64,000 nt of DNA from Akkermansiaceae bacterium UBA2381. GTDB lineage: Bacteria; Verrucomicrobiota; Verrucomicrobiia; Verrucomicrobiales; DEV007. The DNA lies in the NCBI GenBank assembly GCA_002344215.1, contig DDSV01000026.1, positions 9,275-73,274 on the forward strand, written 5' to 3'. Both the position numbers and the translations under genes were made by a program. The notes beneath the pieces were generated by a model. It saw nothing but the letters and a program-made list of their open reading frames with translations. It was not told the DNA's origin and did not search any database. Shown here piece by piece: positions 42,133 through 50,715 of the stretch (positions within the stretch are counted from its first letter, which is position 1; the number at the start of each line of letters is the position of its first letter).

Positions 42133-42894
42133 TCAGGAGTCATGTTCCTCGTTCTCCCTCTTCTGCATCGCGGCACTGAACGCTGAGGCGAGGATGCCGG
42201 TGGGCATCGCGATAAGGCCGATCCCGGTCAGCGCGGTGAATGAGGCAAACACTTTGCCGAGCGGAGTCATGGGCACGCAGTCTCCGTAACCGACCGTGGT
42301 CAGCGTGGCGATTGACCACCACATGGAACGGGGAATGCTCCCGTAGACTTCCGGCTGTCGATCACCCTCGATCAGATAGAGGGCGGAGGCAGAGGCGAGT
42401 AGCAGGCCGAAGGCGATGAAGAGACTGACGAGCAATTCGAAGCGTCGTTCTGCGATTGCCTCACCGATGTTCTTGAGCGCTTTGGAATACTTTCCGAGTT
42501 TGGCCAGTCGCAGCAGACGAATCAGCCGCAGAAGCCGTAGAAGTGATCCCTCAAGTCCGAGAAAGGCCATGCCCATGGAAAGAATGACGATCAGGTCAAG
42601 AATCGCTACCGGTGAGAGCGCATAGGCAAGTCGCGAACGATTTTTCGGATTTTCAGGGGCGGTCCAAATACGCAGCAGGTATTCAACGGAGAAAAATACC
42701 AGCATGAACGCCTCCGACCATTGGAAGATCCTCCGGTGCGGTTCATAGATCGTCACCTCGGTCTCCAGAATGACGAAAATCGTGGACACCAGGATGACGG
42801 CGGCGATGACCTTGTTAGCGGTAGAGATGCCGGGTCCGTTGCCCAGTTCGACAACGAGGTGCCGGGCGATGCGTCTTCTCAGGCTTTCTTTCAT
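42133..42894 (-). CDS. Voltage-gated potassium channel-like ion transporter (6TM)
   Basis: This 253-residue protein shows six membrane segments and a pore region with the selectivity filter TVGYGD (in WWSIATLTTVGYGDCVPMTP). A positively charged S4-like segment lies near 125-150 (LLRLLRLIRLLRLAKLGKYSKALKN). This is the typical arrangement of bacterial Kv-like channels of the inner membrane. Potassium is the expected ion given TVGYGD. The N-terminus faces the cytoplasm and begins with a short basic stretch. Confidence 0.93.
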   Translation of the reverse strand: MKESLRRRIARHLVVELGNGPGISTANKVIAAVILVSTIFVILETEVTIYEPHRRIFQWSEAFMLVFFSVEYLLRIWTAPENPKNRSRLAYALSPVAILDLIVILSMGMAFLGLEGSLLRLLRLIRLLRLAKLGKYSKALKNIGEAIAERRFELLVSLFIAFGLLLASASALYLIEGDRQPEVYGSIPRSMWWSIATLTTVGYGDCVPMTPLGKVFASFTALTGIGLIAMPTGILASAFSAAMQKRENEEHDS

Positions 42895-43078
42895 GAGGGT
42901 CGTTTTTCCTATTTTCGTTGATCGTCTCCCTATTTTTCCAAATTTAAAGTCCGGGATTGTTCCTTAAGACGATTTATCCCGACAGGGAGGGATTCGCGTC
43001 CCGCTGGTTGCCAATTTCGTAATCCACCGTTAGAGAAGTGCTGGCGCCCGGGTCTCCCTGATCCCGGACGCAGAATCC

Positions 43079-44092
43079 ATGGAAGACTTCGCCTTCATTA
43101 AACTCGGTCCCGGACGCTATCTCTGCGGCCTCGGGCCGTTTAGTGCCCGCGATTCGGCCCCGGGCGCCGGGGAGACGGCGTTTTACCGGAACAACTTCGA
43201 ACTCTCCGATCCCGCCCCATGGAAGGTTCCAACACGCGTTTTTGAGACCGATGATCTCCGCATCCTTCTCCCGGACAACGGGGCCACGCCGCTCCCTGAG
43301 ATTGCCTGGTCGGGATTGGGTGATACAGACGTGAGGGGCATCTTCGACGAGATCCTCGGACAGATTCATTCCGGTAAACTTAAGAAATCAGTGCCTGTCC
43401 TGACTGAGCGGGGCATTCTCCACCGGGGCGAACCTGCGGCGCTCGTCAAGGCGATCATCGCCGCTCCCGAGATGCTCTGGGGCTACGGATTCCGTGAAGG
43501 CGGAAAGGGCGTCATCGGGGCGACCCCGGAGCAGCTCTTCACGGTTCGGGACGGCATTCTCGAAACGATGGCCCTTGCGGGGACCGCTCCACGTCATGAG
43601 ATCCACGACTTCCCCAACGATCCAAAGGAGATCAGGGAGCATGAGCTCGTCGCCGATTACCTTGAAGAACTGCTGACACCGTTTGGTCAGGTTGAGCGCG
43701 GGCCGCGTCTGCTCCTCGATCTCGGCTCGATGATCCATTTTCTCACCCGGCTTCGAGTGCGGATCGCCGATCCTGACACTGACCTCAACGCCCTGGTGAG
43801 GTGCCTTCATCCCACTCCGGCGCTCGGGGCCTGTCCCCGGGGAGACGGGGCATTGCGTCAACTCGTTGAATACCGGCATCGTCTCGGGGTGCCTGAACAT
43901 TTTGGTGCTCCTTTCGGCGCGGTTCACGAGGGCTTTTTCCAGGTTCTCGTGGCGATCCGGAATCTCTCATGGGATGGTCGCGATGTTTTCCTCCCAAGTG
44001 GAGTTGGTCTCGTCGAGGGCAGCCGCTTTGATCGCGAATGGCGCGAACTGGCCCTGAAACGAAATTCGGTCAAATCCCTCCTCGGAGTCTAG
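43079..44092 (+). CDS. menF: Isochorismate synthase MenF (short form)
   Basis: This 337-residue chorismate-binding protein has the catalytic C-terminal half well preserved: GVIGATPEQLF, TMALAGTAP, EIREHELVADYLEELL, LHPTPALGACPR and APFGAVHEGFFQVLVAIRN. It isomerises chorismate to isochorismate, the first committed step to menaquinone. It is about 90-100 residues shorter than the usual MenF, lacking part of the N-terminal half, but keeps the catalytic core. It is the first gene of a menF-menD-menH unit; menD starts 10 nt after its stop. A salicylate or anthranilate synthase role is excluded mainly by the neighbours. Confidence 0.88.
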   Translation: MEDFAFIKLGPGRYLCGLGPFSARDSAPGAGETAFYRNNFELSDPAPWKVPTRVFETDDLRILLPDNGATPLPEIAWSGLGDTDVRGIFDEILGQIHSGKLKKSVPVLTERGILHRGEPAALVKAIIAAPEMLWGYGFREGGKGVIGATPEQLFTVRDGILETMALAGTAPRHEIHDFPNDPKEIREHELVADYLEELLTPFGQVERGPRLLLDLGSMIHFLTRLRVRIADPDTDLNALVRCLHPTPALGACPRGDGALRQLVEYRHRLGVPEHFGAPFGAVHEGFFQVLVAIRNLSWDGRDVFLPSGVGLVEGSRFDREWRELALKRNSVKSLLGV

Positions 44093-44102
44093 TCAGGGCC
44101 GC

Positions 44103-45668
44103 ATGACCGTGAATTCCAGGCTTGCTGCGACGACTCTGGGACACCTCGCCGGGCTGGGTGTTACGGAATTCGTCATCTGCGCCGGGGCACGAAACGCGCC
44201 GCTCGTGATGTCTCTTCTGGCGACTTGTCAGGAGAAAGGGTTAAAGGTCTATCATCACTTTGACGAGCGTCCCGCCGCCTTCTTTGCGATGGGACTTGCG
44301 AAGAGATCAGGCCATCCGGTCGCGGTCCTGACAACCTCCGGCACCGCTGTTGCGGAATTGCTTCCCGCGACGATTGAGGCCTACTACTCGGGCATTCCGC
44401 TCATTCTCGTGACGGCGGATCGACCGTCCTCATTCCGCGGAAGCGGGGCGCCGCAGGCCATCGAGCAACCGGGGATATTCGGGCCCTATGCGCCTGTAGC
44501 GCTCGATATCGGGGGGGAGGGGGATTTTGCCGGTCTGTCAGGGTGGTCGCGGAGAGAACCCCTGCATCTCAACCTCTGTTTTGAAGAGCCAGGCCCGGGA
44601 GAGTGTTGTCAGGAGTGGGAGCCGGTCATGCTTCCGGAACCATTGGTAACGGAATCAGGAGACGTCGGAAAGATTCTTTCCTCCTTCTGCAAAGGGACTG
44701 ATCGTCTCATCGTTCTCCTCGGGGAATTGCCGAGGGCCTGGCGTGACTCCGTGGAGGCTTTTCTCCTTGCCCTGGGAGCCCCCGTCTGGGCCGAAGCGAC
44801 CAGCGGCTTGCGTGAGAGTGCCCGCCTTTGCGAGCAGATGATCCGTTCCGAGTCACTCGTTGCGGGTCTTGGCCCGAGACAGGTCCTACGGATCGGCGGA
44901 GTGCCCAGCCTTCGGTTCTGGCGCGACCTTGAAAAGAGGACGGATATCGAGGTGCTTTCATTGAGCTCGTGCGACTTTTCCGGTCTGGCGAGATTGAGCC
45001 GGCACTTCGTTCGTGATGAGTTTCCCGCGATCACCATGGAACAACGGACCCGGGTGGACGGGTTGCCTCCGTTCACTGACGCGAAACTTGAAGACTCCCT
45101 GACAAAACACTACTCCGCAGAGCCCTCGATGGTGCGTGAGCTTTCCCGGCACATTCCCCGGGAAGCGCTCGTCTTTCTGGGCAACAGTCTTCCCATTCGC
45201 GAATGGAATCTCGCCGCGTCTTTTGAGATCCCGCATCCCCGCGCCTACGCGAGTCGCGGGGCGAACGGAATTGACGGCCAGATTGCGACCTTTCTCGGCC
45301 TTTCCGAGGGGGAGGGGGAGGGGGAAGCATGGGGGATCTTCGGCGATCTCACGGCTCTCTACGATCTCAATGCTCCGGCCCTGATCGGCCAACTTGGCCG
45401 CGGGAGACGGCGTGTCGTGATTCTCAACAATGGCGGGGGACGCATCTTCTCCCGCCTTCCCTCCATGGCCGGACTGACTGAACCGCATAAGCAGGTGACC
45501 GAAAACCGGCACTCGCGGCACTTCGAGAACTGGGCTGCGATGTGGGACCTGGCATACGTTCGCTGGCCGGCGGGCGATCCCTTTCCTGAAATCAGTGGAG
45601 AAACTGTCGTTATCGAAATCATTCCTGACGAGCAGAGCACGGAAGCCTTCTGGGCGGCACGAAAATGA
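44103..45668 (+). CDS. menD: SEPHCHC synthase MenD
   Basis: This 521-residue ThDP enzyme begins with ATTLGHLAGLGVTEFVICAGARNAPLVMSL. It has the conserved HFDERPAAFFAMGLAKRSGHPVAVLTTSGTAVAELLPATIEAYYSG block and the C-terminal cofactor motif GDLTALYDLNAPALI...VVILNNGGGRIFSRLP. It joins 2-oxoglutarate and isochorismate in the second step of the pathway. It lies between menF and menH and overlaps menH by ATGA. A (GAGGGG)x3 hexamer at 45306-45323 encodes Glu-Gly-Glu-Gly-Glu-Gly within a normally variable loop; unit gain or loss would stay in frame. Confidence 0.93.
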   Translation: MTVNSRLAATTLGHLAGLGVTEFVICAGARNAPLVMSLLATCQEKGLKVYHHFDERPAAFFAMGLAKRSGHPVAVLTTSGTAVAELLPATIEAYYSGIPLILVTADRPSSFRGSGAPQAIEQPGIFGPYAPVALDIGGEGDFAGLSGWSRREPLHLNLCFEEPGPGECCQEWEPVMLPEPLVTESGDVGKILSSFCKGTDRLIVLLGELPRAWRDSVEAFLLALGAPVWAEATSGLRESARLCEQMIRSESLVAGLGPRQVLRIGGVPSLRFWRDLEKRTDIEVLSLSSCDFSGLARLSRHFVRDEFPAITMEQRTRVDGLPPFTDAKLEDSLTKHYSAEPSMVRELSRHIPREALVFLGNSLPIREWNLAASFEIPHPRAYASRGANGIDGQIATFLGLSEGEGEGEAWGIFGDLTALYDLNAPALIGQLGRGRRRVVILNNGGGRIFSRLPSMAGLTEPHKQVTENRHSRHFENWAAMWDLAYVRWPAGDPFPEISGETVVIEIIPDEQSTEAFWAARK

Positions 45669-46354
45669 GTGATCCGGTGAGACCTCTCGTTGCCCTCCAC
45701 GGGAATCTCGGTTCAACCGCCGACTGGGAGGCGCTCTCGTTGCAGGGGCTACAGGCCATCGATCTCTGGAGTTTTTCCTCGCTCTCATTCGGCGAGTTCG
45801 CCGACGAATTGGCGACCACTTTGACCGAGGGGTTGGAAAGGCCCTTTCTCGTTGGTTATTCCCTCGGTGGACGTCTTGCTCTGCATGCCATGGCAAGACA
45901 TCCGGAGCGATGGAGTGGGGCCCTTATTCTATCAGCGCATCCGGGGCTGTGCTGCGTTGAGGACAGGCTTGCCCGTCGCATTTCGGATGAGATCCGGGCT
46001 CGTGATGCCAGGGAGATGGAATGGGGAGCCTTTGTTGAAAAGTGGAATCGACAAGCTGTTCTCGAAGGGGGCTCTGCAAATTCATCTCAGCTCGCCCTCG
46101 AACCCCGCCGCGAAGCCATCGCATGCGCTTTCGAATCCTGGTCGCTCGGTCGTCAGGAGGACCTGCGCCGGAGCCTTTCGTCTTTTCGCTCACCGGTGAG
46201 GTGGATTACGGGAGAGAAGGACGAAAAGTTTACCCGACTCGGGGCTGAAATGGAGGACGTTTTTGCGAACTTTCACCATGTCGTCATTCCCGGATGCGGG
46301 CATCGGGTGCTCCAGGAAGAGCCGGGTGAGGTGGTTCGCGCATTGAACGGATAG
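45665..46354 (+). CDS. menH: MenH-like alpha/beta hydrolase (SHCHC synthase candidate)
   Basis: This 229-residue alpha/beta hydrolase starts with the oxyanion region LHGNLGSTADWEAL. It carries the nucleophile elbow GYSLGGRLAL (Ser), an Asp near TGEKDEKF and the catalytic His in PGCGHRVLQEEP. The position, with an ATGA overlap to menD, supports MenH, which eliminates pyruvate from SEPHCHC. Sequence alone would allow other hydrolases, so the name leans on context. It is the last gene of the first men block; the following two genes are on the other strand. Confidence 0.82.
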   Translation: MSDPVRPLVALHGNLGSTADWEALSLQGLQAIDLWSFSSLSFGEFADELATTLTEGLERPFLVGYSLGGRLALHAMARHPERWSGALILSAHPGLCCVEDRLARRISDEIRARDAREMEWGAFVEKWNRQAVLEGGSANSSQLALEPRREAIACAFESWSLGRQEDLRRSLSSFRSPVRWITGEKDEKFTRLGAEMEDVFANFHHVVIPGCGHRVLQEEPGEVVRALNG

Positions 46355-46389
46355 GAGACTGGATTGCTACCCTGTCAGCCCCCGAAGAG

Positions 46390-47223
46390 TTAAGCCGGTC
46401 TCTGAAGCCTGACCCCCTCCAGGGCGAGGATCGCTCGTTTCCTACCGACGCCCCACCGGTATCCGGAGATCGCTCCGGTCTCGCGGATGACACGATGGCA
46501 GGGAATGAGAATGGCGACAGGATTCGAGCCGACTGCCGTTCCTACGGCGCGGGCTGCTCCGGGGCGACGGATCGCTTCAGCAATACGTCCATAAGTCGAG
46601 AGTGATCCTGACGGCAGGGCGAGGAGCGCCCGCCAAACCTGAACCTGAAAGGCGGATCCCTTCACCCAGGCACGAAGCGGTGAAGCTGGCTCAGACCCAT
46701 CCGCCTTTTCGAAGATCCCGGCGAGGCGTTGTGCCGCAAAAACGTCATCTCGGAACCATTCGGCACGTGGCCAGATTGCCCGAACGGTTTGCGGGCTAGG
46801 CGCCGATTCGACAAAGGAGAGCAGGCATATCCCCCGGGATGACTCTCCGAGCAGGCAGAGCCCCAGAGCTGAAGGGGCGACTCCCCAGCGGATTTCCATT
46901 CCGGCTCCGCCTTCTTTGATTTCACCGGGAGTTGCCGCTTCCAGAGAAACACAAAGGTCATGGAGTCGACCCGGCCCGGAGAGCCCCGACTCGATCGCCG
47001 CGTCAAACACCGCATCCCCGCGGAGGAGGCGTTCCTTTGCGTCGACGAGAGTCAGGCATTTCACAAAATCCTTGGGAGTAACTCCGACCCAGCGGACAAA
47101 TTCACGATGAAAGTGAGATTCCGACAAGCCTGAGAGTGCTGCCATCTCCGTGAGAGAGGGTTGCAAGGTGGCGTTCTCGTCAAGCCAATGAATCAGCCGC
47201 TCCATGCGGGCGTAGGAGGTCAT
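46390..47223 (-). CDS. AraC-type HTH fused to O6-alkylguanine-DNA methyltransferase (Ada-like, without zinc domain)
   Basis: The ATG at 47223 gives 277 residues; the frame is open from 47295. Residues about 5-85 are an AraC-type helix-turn-helix (TEMAALSGLSESHFHREFVRWVGVTPKDFVKCLTL). The C-terminal half is the alkyltransferase domain with FQVQVWRALLALPSGSLSTYGRIAEAI, VGSNPVAILIPCHRVIRETGAISGY and the reactive Cys in PCHRV. The N-terminal zinc-cysteine domain of full Ada, which senses methyl phosphotriesters, is missing. It can repair O6-methylguanine and may bind DNA. It lies convergent to menH, and its upstream region contains an exact 36-bp duplication. Confidence 0.92.
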   Translation of the reverse strand: MTSYARMERLIHWLDENATLQPSLTEMAALSGLSESHFHREFVRWVGVTPKDFVKCLTLVDAKERLLRGDAVFDAAIESGLSGPGRLHDLCVSLEAATPGEIKEGGAGMEIRWGVAPSALGLCLLGESSRGICLLSFVESAPSPQTVRAIWPRAEWFRDDVFAAQRLAGIFEKADGSEPASPLRAWVKGSAFQVQVWRALLALPSGSLSTYGRIAEAIRRPGAARAVGTAVGSNPVAILIPCHRVIRETGAISGYRWGVGRKRAILALEGVRLQRPA

Positions 47224-47297
47224 GACCGAAAGTAGGGCGTTGCGGGAAGCTGACCACCCGATTCTTGCTGGGAGTTGAGGCTGCAAGCGGTCCACAT

Positions 47298-47369
47298 CCC
47301 GGGGCGTTCTCGACCCGGAGCATTAAGAGTGTTCCCGGGGCGTTCTCGACCCGGAGCATTAAGAGTGTT
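47298..47369. repeat. Exact 36-bp tandem duplication
   Basis: Two identical 36-bp units, 47298-47333 and 47334-47369, with no spacer. Each begins CCCGGGGCG and ends AGAGTGTT. They fill the gap between the SHD1-like gene (stop at 47372) and the upstream region of the methyltransferase gene. Confidence 0.95.
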
Positions 47370-47371
47370 CT

Positions 47372-47917
47372 CTATTTCGACCTGAGAAGTCTGATCTCCT
47401 CATTCACCGCTTTGAGCTCAAGAGTGAGTTTATCGCGTTTCCGATTCAGCGAACTCATCTTGGAGGGGGCTTTCAGATATTTTGGAATCTCTTCGGCAAT
47501 GAGATCGAGTTCTTTCATGATCTCATTTCGCCGGTCGACTGCAAAACCAAGTGGGCCGCTGGCGTTGGTCAAATCCTCTTCGGAGGATCTTTTTTCAGGT
47601 GGAGGCGAGGCCATTGGCAGGCTGGCGACAAAGGATTGATCCTCTTTCGACAGATTGGTGACGGGAATCGTAAATCTTTCGCGATCACTTTTACGAACCA
47701 GAGTGACAGAGCTGTCGCTCCTACCAATGATGGTCACCTCCAGTCGTCTTCCTTTGGAATCCGTGATGGTGCGAGATACCGAAAGTCCTCCTGATTCCGT
47801 TTCCTGCGTTTCGAGAGAGGGGAAGCAGGACGATAATAGAAAGGCACTCCCGATTGACAGAATGGCGAGACCCGAAAAATGCCTATAAATGATCAGGATC
47901 ATGCTGATAAAATGCAA
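47372..47917 (-). CDS. Lipoprotein with SHD1-like domain and C-terminal coiled coil
   Basis: This 181-residue protein starts MHFISMILIIYRHFSG and has a signal ending in LLSSC, a good lipobox; an internal start at Met6 is possible. Residues about 45-100 read SRTITDSKGRRLEVTIIGRSDSSVTLVRKSDRERFTIPVTNLSKEDQSFVASL, the pattern of the SLA1 homology domain 1 common in Verrucomicrobiota and Planctomycetota. The C-terminal third is a charged heptad-like coiled coil (NEIMKELDLIAEEIPK, SLNRKRDKLTLELKAVNEEIRLLRSK). Function is unknown. It is unlikely to belong to the men genes around it, since it is on the opposite strand. Confidence 0.75.
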   Translation of the reverse strand: MHFISMILIIYRHFSGLAILSIGSAFLLSSCFPSLETQETESGGLSVSRTITDSKGRRLEVTIIGRSDSSVTLVRKSDRERFTIPVTNLSKEDQSFVASLPMASPPPEKRSSEEDLTNASGPLGFAVDRRNEIMKELDLIAEEIPKYLKAPSKMSSLNRKRDKLTLELKAVNEEIRLLRSK

Positions 47918-48050
47918 ATTATATCAGAATTAGACAAGGATTTTAGTCCTGGTTCAGTGTTCTATCTCCTGATTCCTTCTGAGATCGATTTACCGGACCT
48001 CGCGAACGTGAGTTGACGTAATCCCTCTCCGAGAAGACGCTCCCGCATTC

Positions 48051-48869
48051 ATGAATTGGATAACCGCCCACGAATTTGAAGACCTCCGCTATGAAACCTC
48101 GGAGGATGGACAGATCGCGAAGATCACGATTAACCGGCCCGAAGTTCGCAATGCTTTCCGTCCCCAGACGGTGAAGGAAATGCTCGTTGCCTTTGAAATG
48201 GCTCACGAGGATCCCACCGTAGGGGTCGTCATCCTCACCGGGGAGGGCGATCTTGCTTTTTGTTCGGGTGGGGATCAGAAGGTGCGAGGTCACGCCGGTT
48301 ATGTCGGGGATGACGGTATCCCAAGGCTGAATATTCTCGATGTGCAGAAGAAGATCCGTTCTCTACCGAAGCCGGTCGTGGCGATGGTGGCGGGTTATGC
48401 GATCGGGGGTGGGCATGTCCTCCATGTCGTCTGTGATCTCACCATTGCCGCGGACAATGCGAAATTCGGCCAGACCGGTCCGAAGGTGGGTTCTTTTGAC
48501 GGGGGGCTTGGATCGAGCTATCTCGCCCGAATCGTCGGGCAGAAGAAGGCGCGCGAAATTTGGTTTCTCTGTCGCCAGTACGATGCACAGCAGGCTCTCG
48601 AAATGGGGCTGGTCAATACGGTGGTGCCGCTTGCACAACTGGAGGAGGAAACGGTGAAATGGTGCCGTGAGATGCTTGATCATTCACCGCTTGCGCTGCG
48701 GTGCCTTAAGACTGCCCTCAATGCCGACTGTGACGGTCAAATGGGGCTGCTCGACCTCGCTGGAAATGCGACCCTCCTTTATTACATGTCCGAAGAGGCG
48801 AAAGAGGGAAAAAATGCCTTCGTCGAAAAGCGGAAACCGGACTTTTCCAAATTTCCGCGAGTTCCCTGA
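48051..48869 (+). CDS. menB: 1,4-dihydroxy-2-naphthoyl-CoA synthase MenB
   Basis: This 272-residue crotonase-fold protein has MenB-specific motifs: INRPEVRNAFRPQTVKEM, LAFCSGGDQKVRGHAGYVG, AGYAIGGGHVLHVVCDLTIAADNAKFGQTGPKVGSFDGG and GLGSSYLARIVGQKKAREIWFLCRQY. It closes the second ring of the naphthoquinone from OSB-CoA. The C-terminal ending (GKNAFVEKRKPDFSKFPR) is also typical. It opens the second men block, with a heptad repeat between it and menA. Confidence 0.95.
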   Translation: MNWITAHEFEDLRYETSEDGQIAKITINRPEVRNAFRPQTVKEMLVAFEMAHEDPTVGVVILTGEGDLAFCSGGDQKVRGHAGYVGDDGIPRLNILDVQKKIRSLPKPVVAMVAGYAIGGGHVLHVVCDLTIAADNAKFGQTGPKVGSFDGGLGSSYLARIVGQKKAREIWFLCRQYDAQQALEMGLVNTVVPLAQLEEETVKWCREMLDHSPLALRCLKTALNADCDGQMGLLDLAGNATLLYYMSEEAKEGKNAFVEKRKPDFSKFPRVP

Positions 48870-48876
48870 GGCGAAG

Positions 48877-48904
48877 GTTGAAGGTTTGAAGTTTCAGGTT
48901 TCAA
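48877..48904. repeat. Four-unit heptad tandem repeat (GTTTCAA type)
   Basis: GTTGAAG, GTTTGAA, GTTTCAG, GTTTCAA in succession, in the short gap between menB and menA. The complementary strand reads as TTGAAAC/CTGAAAC heptads, the same word class as at 19290. Confidence 0.7.
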
Positions 48905-48919
48905 CTGCTTGATGAAAGG

Positions 48920-49798
48920 ATGAACGCTTGGATTCTCGCCGCTCGCCCCAAGACTTTGCCCGCGGCGGTGGTGCCGGTGTGGGTGGGGGCCATGCCCCTG
49001 CTGATCGATGACGATCCCTTTTCGGGTTCGTGGTTTCTCTTCTGGTGCACCCTCGCAAGCTGCCTTTGTATCCAGATTGCGACCAATTTGTTCAACGATG
49101 CGATCGATCATCGCAAGGGTGCCGACACGGCGAAGCGGATCGGGCCGAGGAGAGTGACGGCGTCCGGGATGCTTTCACCCGGGATGGTCCTGCTCGGGGC
49201 GCTTGGTTTTTGTCTCGCTGCGACGCTCATTGCGATCCCGATGCTCCTCGATCGGGGATGGCCCCTGCTGGTGATCGGGGTAGTCTCCCTGTATTTCTCC
49301 TACGGATACACCGGTGGTCCAATTCCACTCGCGTATCGGGGTATGGGGGAATTGTTTGTGATCCTGTTTTTTGGTTTTGTTGCGGTGTCAGGATCTTATT
49401 TTGTCCAATCGGGAGAGTGGGGCGGATTGGAGGTTCTGACTCTGGGGTTGCAATGCGGCCTATACTCGAGCGTCCTCATTGCGATCAATAACCTGCGTGA
49501 TATTGCCGAGGACGAAACCACCGGCAAGAAGACGCTTGCGGTGCGATTCGGGAAAACCTTTGCGCGGGCCGAGATCGTGACTTTTTGCTTTCTGCCCGTG
49601 CTGCTATGGATGGTGATTCTTCCCGATAACCTCCTCAGCCTCGCGGTCGGAATCATTCCTGCCTTCGTCGGGGCCATCATCTCTTTTGCGGTGTGTCGCA
49701 CGGAACCGGGGCCCCGCTACAATCGCTATCTTGCTCTGGGAGCCTTGCAACTGATCCTCTTCGCACTTGTGGCGACACTTCACTCTGCTTTGCCATGA
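48920..49798 (+). CDS. menA: 1,4-dihydroxy-2-naphthoate polyprenyltransferase MenA
   Basis: This 292-residue UbiA-type membrane protein has an N-terminal AWILAARPKTLPAAVVPVWVG start, the prenyl-diphosphate metal site NLFNDAIDHRKGADTAKRIGPRRVTASG (first Asp motif) and a second conserved segment IAINNLRDIAEDETTGKKTLAVRFGKTFAR. About eight or nine membrane segments are visible. It transfers the polyprenyl tail to dihydroxynaphthoate in the inner membrane; the tail may come from the synthase at 10.4 kb. It overlaps menC by ATGA. Confidence 0.94.
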   Translation: MNAWILAARPKTLPAAVVPVWVGAMPLLIDDDPFSGSWFLFWCTLASCLCIQIATNLFNDAIDHRKGADTAKRIGPRRVTASGMLSPGMVLLGALGFCLAATLIAIPMLLDRGWPLLVIGVVSLYFSYGYTGGPIPLAYRGMGELFVILFFGFVAVSGSYFVQSGEWGGLEVLTLGLQCGLYSSVLIAINNLRDIAEDETTGKKTLAVRFGKTFARAEIVTFCFLPVLLWMVILPDNLLSLAVGIIPAFVGAIISFAVCRTEPGPRYNRYLALGALQLILFALVATLHSALP

Positions 49799-50715
49799 GC
49801 GCCATTCACCTCTGGCGCTACACCCTGCGATCCATTTCGGCGCTGAACACGGTGAGTGCCCGGACCGAACACGAAGGGGCGTTGCTTCGGGTCGGCGAAG
49901 GCTACGGATGCATTCATCCCTGGCCTGAACTCGGAGACGCGACTTTGTCCGAACAACTTGATCTGCTCGCTTCGGGACAAAGCACCCCGCTGATTCAGCA
50001 GGCTTTGCGATGTGCAGAAAAGGATGGTGCTGCAAGACGCGCGGGCGCTTCTCTGTTTTCCAATCCGGTTCCGGAAAGCCACTGGCTGGCGATGCCTGGA
50101 GACAATCCTGAGACTGCGATGGCGGAAGGGTTTGATTGCGTGAAGTTGAAGATCGGACGCGATCCGAAAGCGGACATTGAGCGGTCCGGGAAATGGGCTG
50201 AGGCAGGGTTCCGTCTCCGTTTCGATGGAAACGAAAAACTCCCGCTCTTCGATTTTCTTCGCTTCTGGGAATCCCTCGGAGATCTGCGGCGCCAAGTCGA
50301 CCTCGTGGAGGATCCAATTCCCTGGGATCTCGAGACCTGGGCGAACCTCGGTGAGTTTGGTGTCCCCCTCGCAGTGGATCGCGAATCAGAAAGCCGCTTC
50401 AGAGAGGGCAATATCGCGGTGATCAAACCGGCCCTCTCCGACTGGGTTCCTCCGGGGCAGAGCCGGTTTCTGGTTACTTCCTACATGGATCATGCCCTCG
50501 GGCAGATCTGGGCGGCGGCAGAGGCTTCGAGGCTTGCGGCGGGTCCGGACGCTGGGCGTCTGCTCAAATGTGGATTAATGACGCACCGGTGTTTTGAATC
50601 GGATCCCTTTTTTGAGCGGATCCGTTGTGTAGGATCGAGACTACAGTCGCCGGGTGGAACCGGGCTGGGCTTTGACGATCTGCTGGAAGACCTGCCATGG
50701 AAACGACTGAACTAA
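49795..50715 (+). CDS. menC: o-Succinylbenzoate synthase MenC
   Basis: The ATG at 49795 overlaps the menA stop (ATGA) and gives 306 residues; the frame is open from 49693, but the extra part is antisense-like. Enolase-superfamily motifs are VKLKIGRDP (catalytic Lys), LRFDGNEKL (metal Asp), LVEDPI (metal Glu), VDRESE, and IKPALSD (second Lys). It dehydrates SHCHC to o-succinylbenzoate. Its short N-terminal domain is normal for many bacterial MenC. Its 3' end overlaps menE by 19 bp. Confidence 0.88.
   Translation: MSAIHLWRYTLRSISALNTVSARTEHEGALLRVGEGYGCIHPWPELGDATLSEQLDLLASGQSTPLIQQALRCAEKDGAARRAGASLFSNPVPESHWLAMPGDNPETAMAEGFDCVKLKIGRDPKADIERSGKWAEAGFRLRFDGNEKLPLFDFLRFWESLGDLRRQVDLVEDPIPWDLETWANLGEFGVPLAVDRESESRFREGNIAVIKPALSDWVPPGQSRFLVTSYMDHALGQIWAAAEASRLAAGPDAGRLLKCGLMTHRCFESDPFFERIRCVGSRLQSPGGTGLGFDDLLEDLPWKRLN

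Noticed and set aside
47298..47369. The duplication as part of a coding sequence on the plus strand
   Set aside because: The frame covering it is short, low complexity and antisense to the flanking gene ends.
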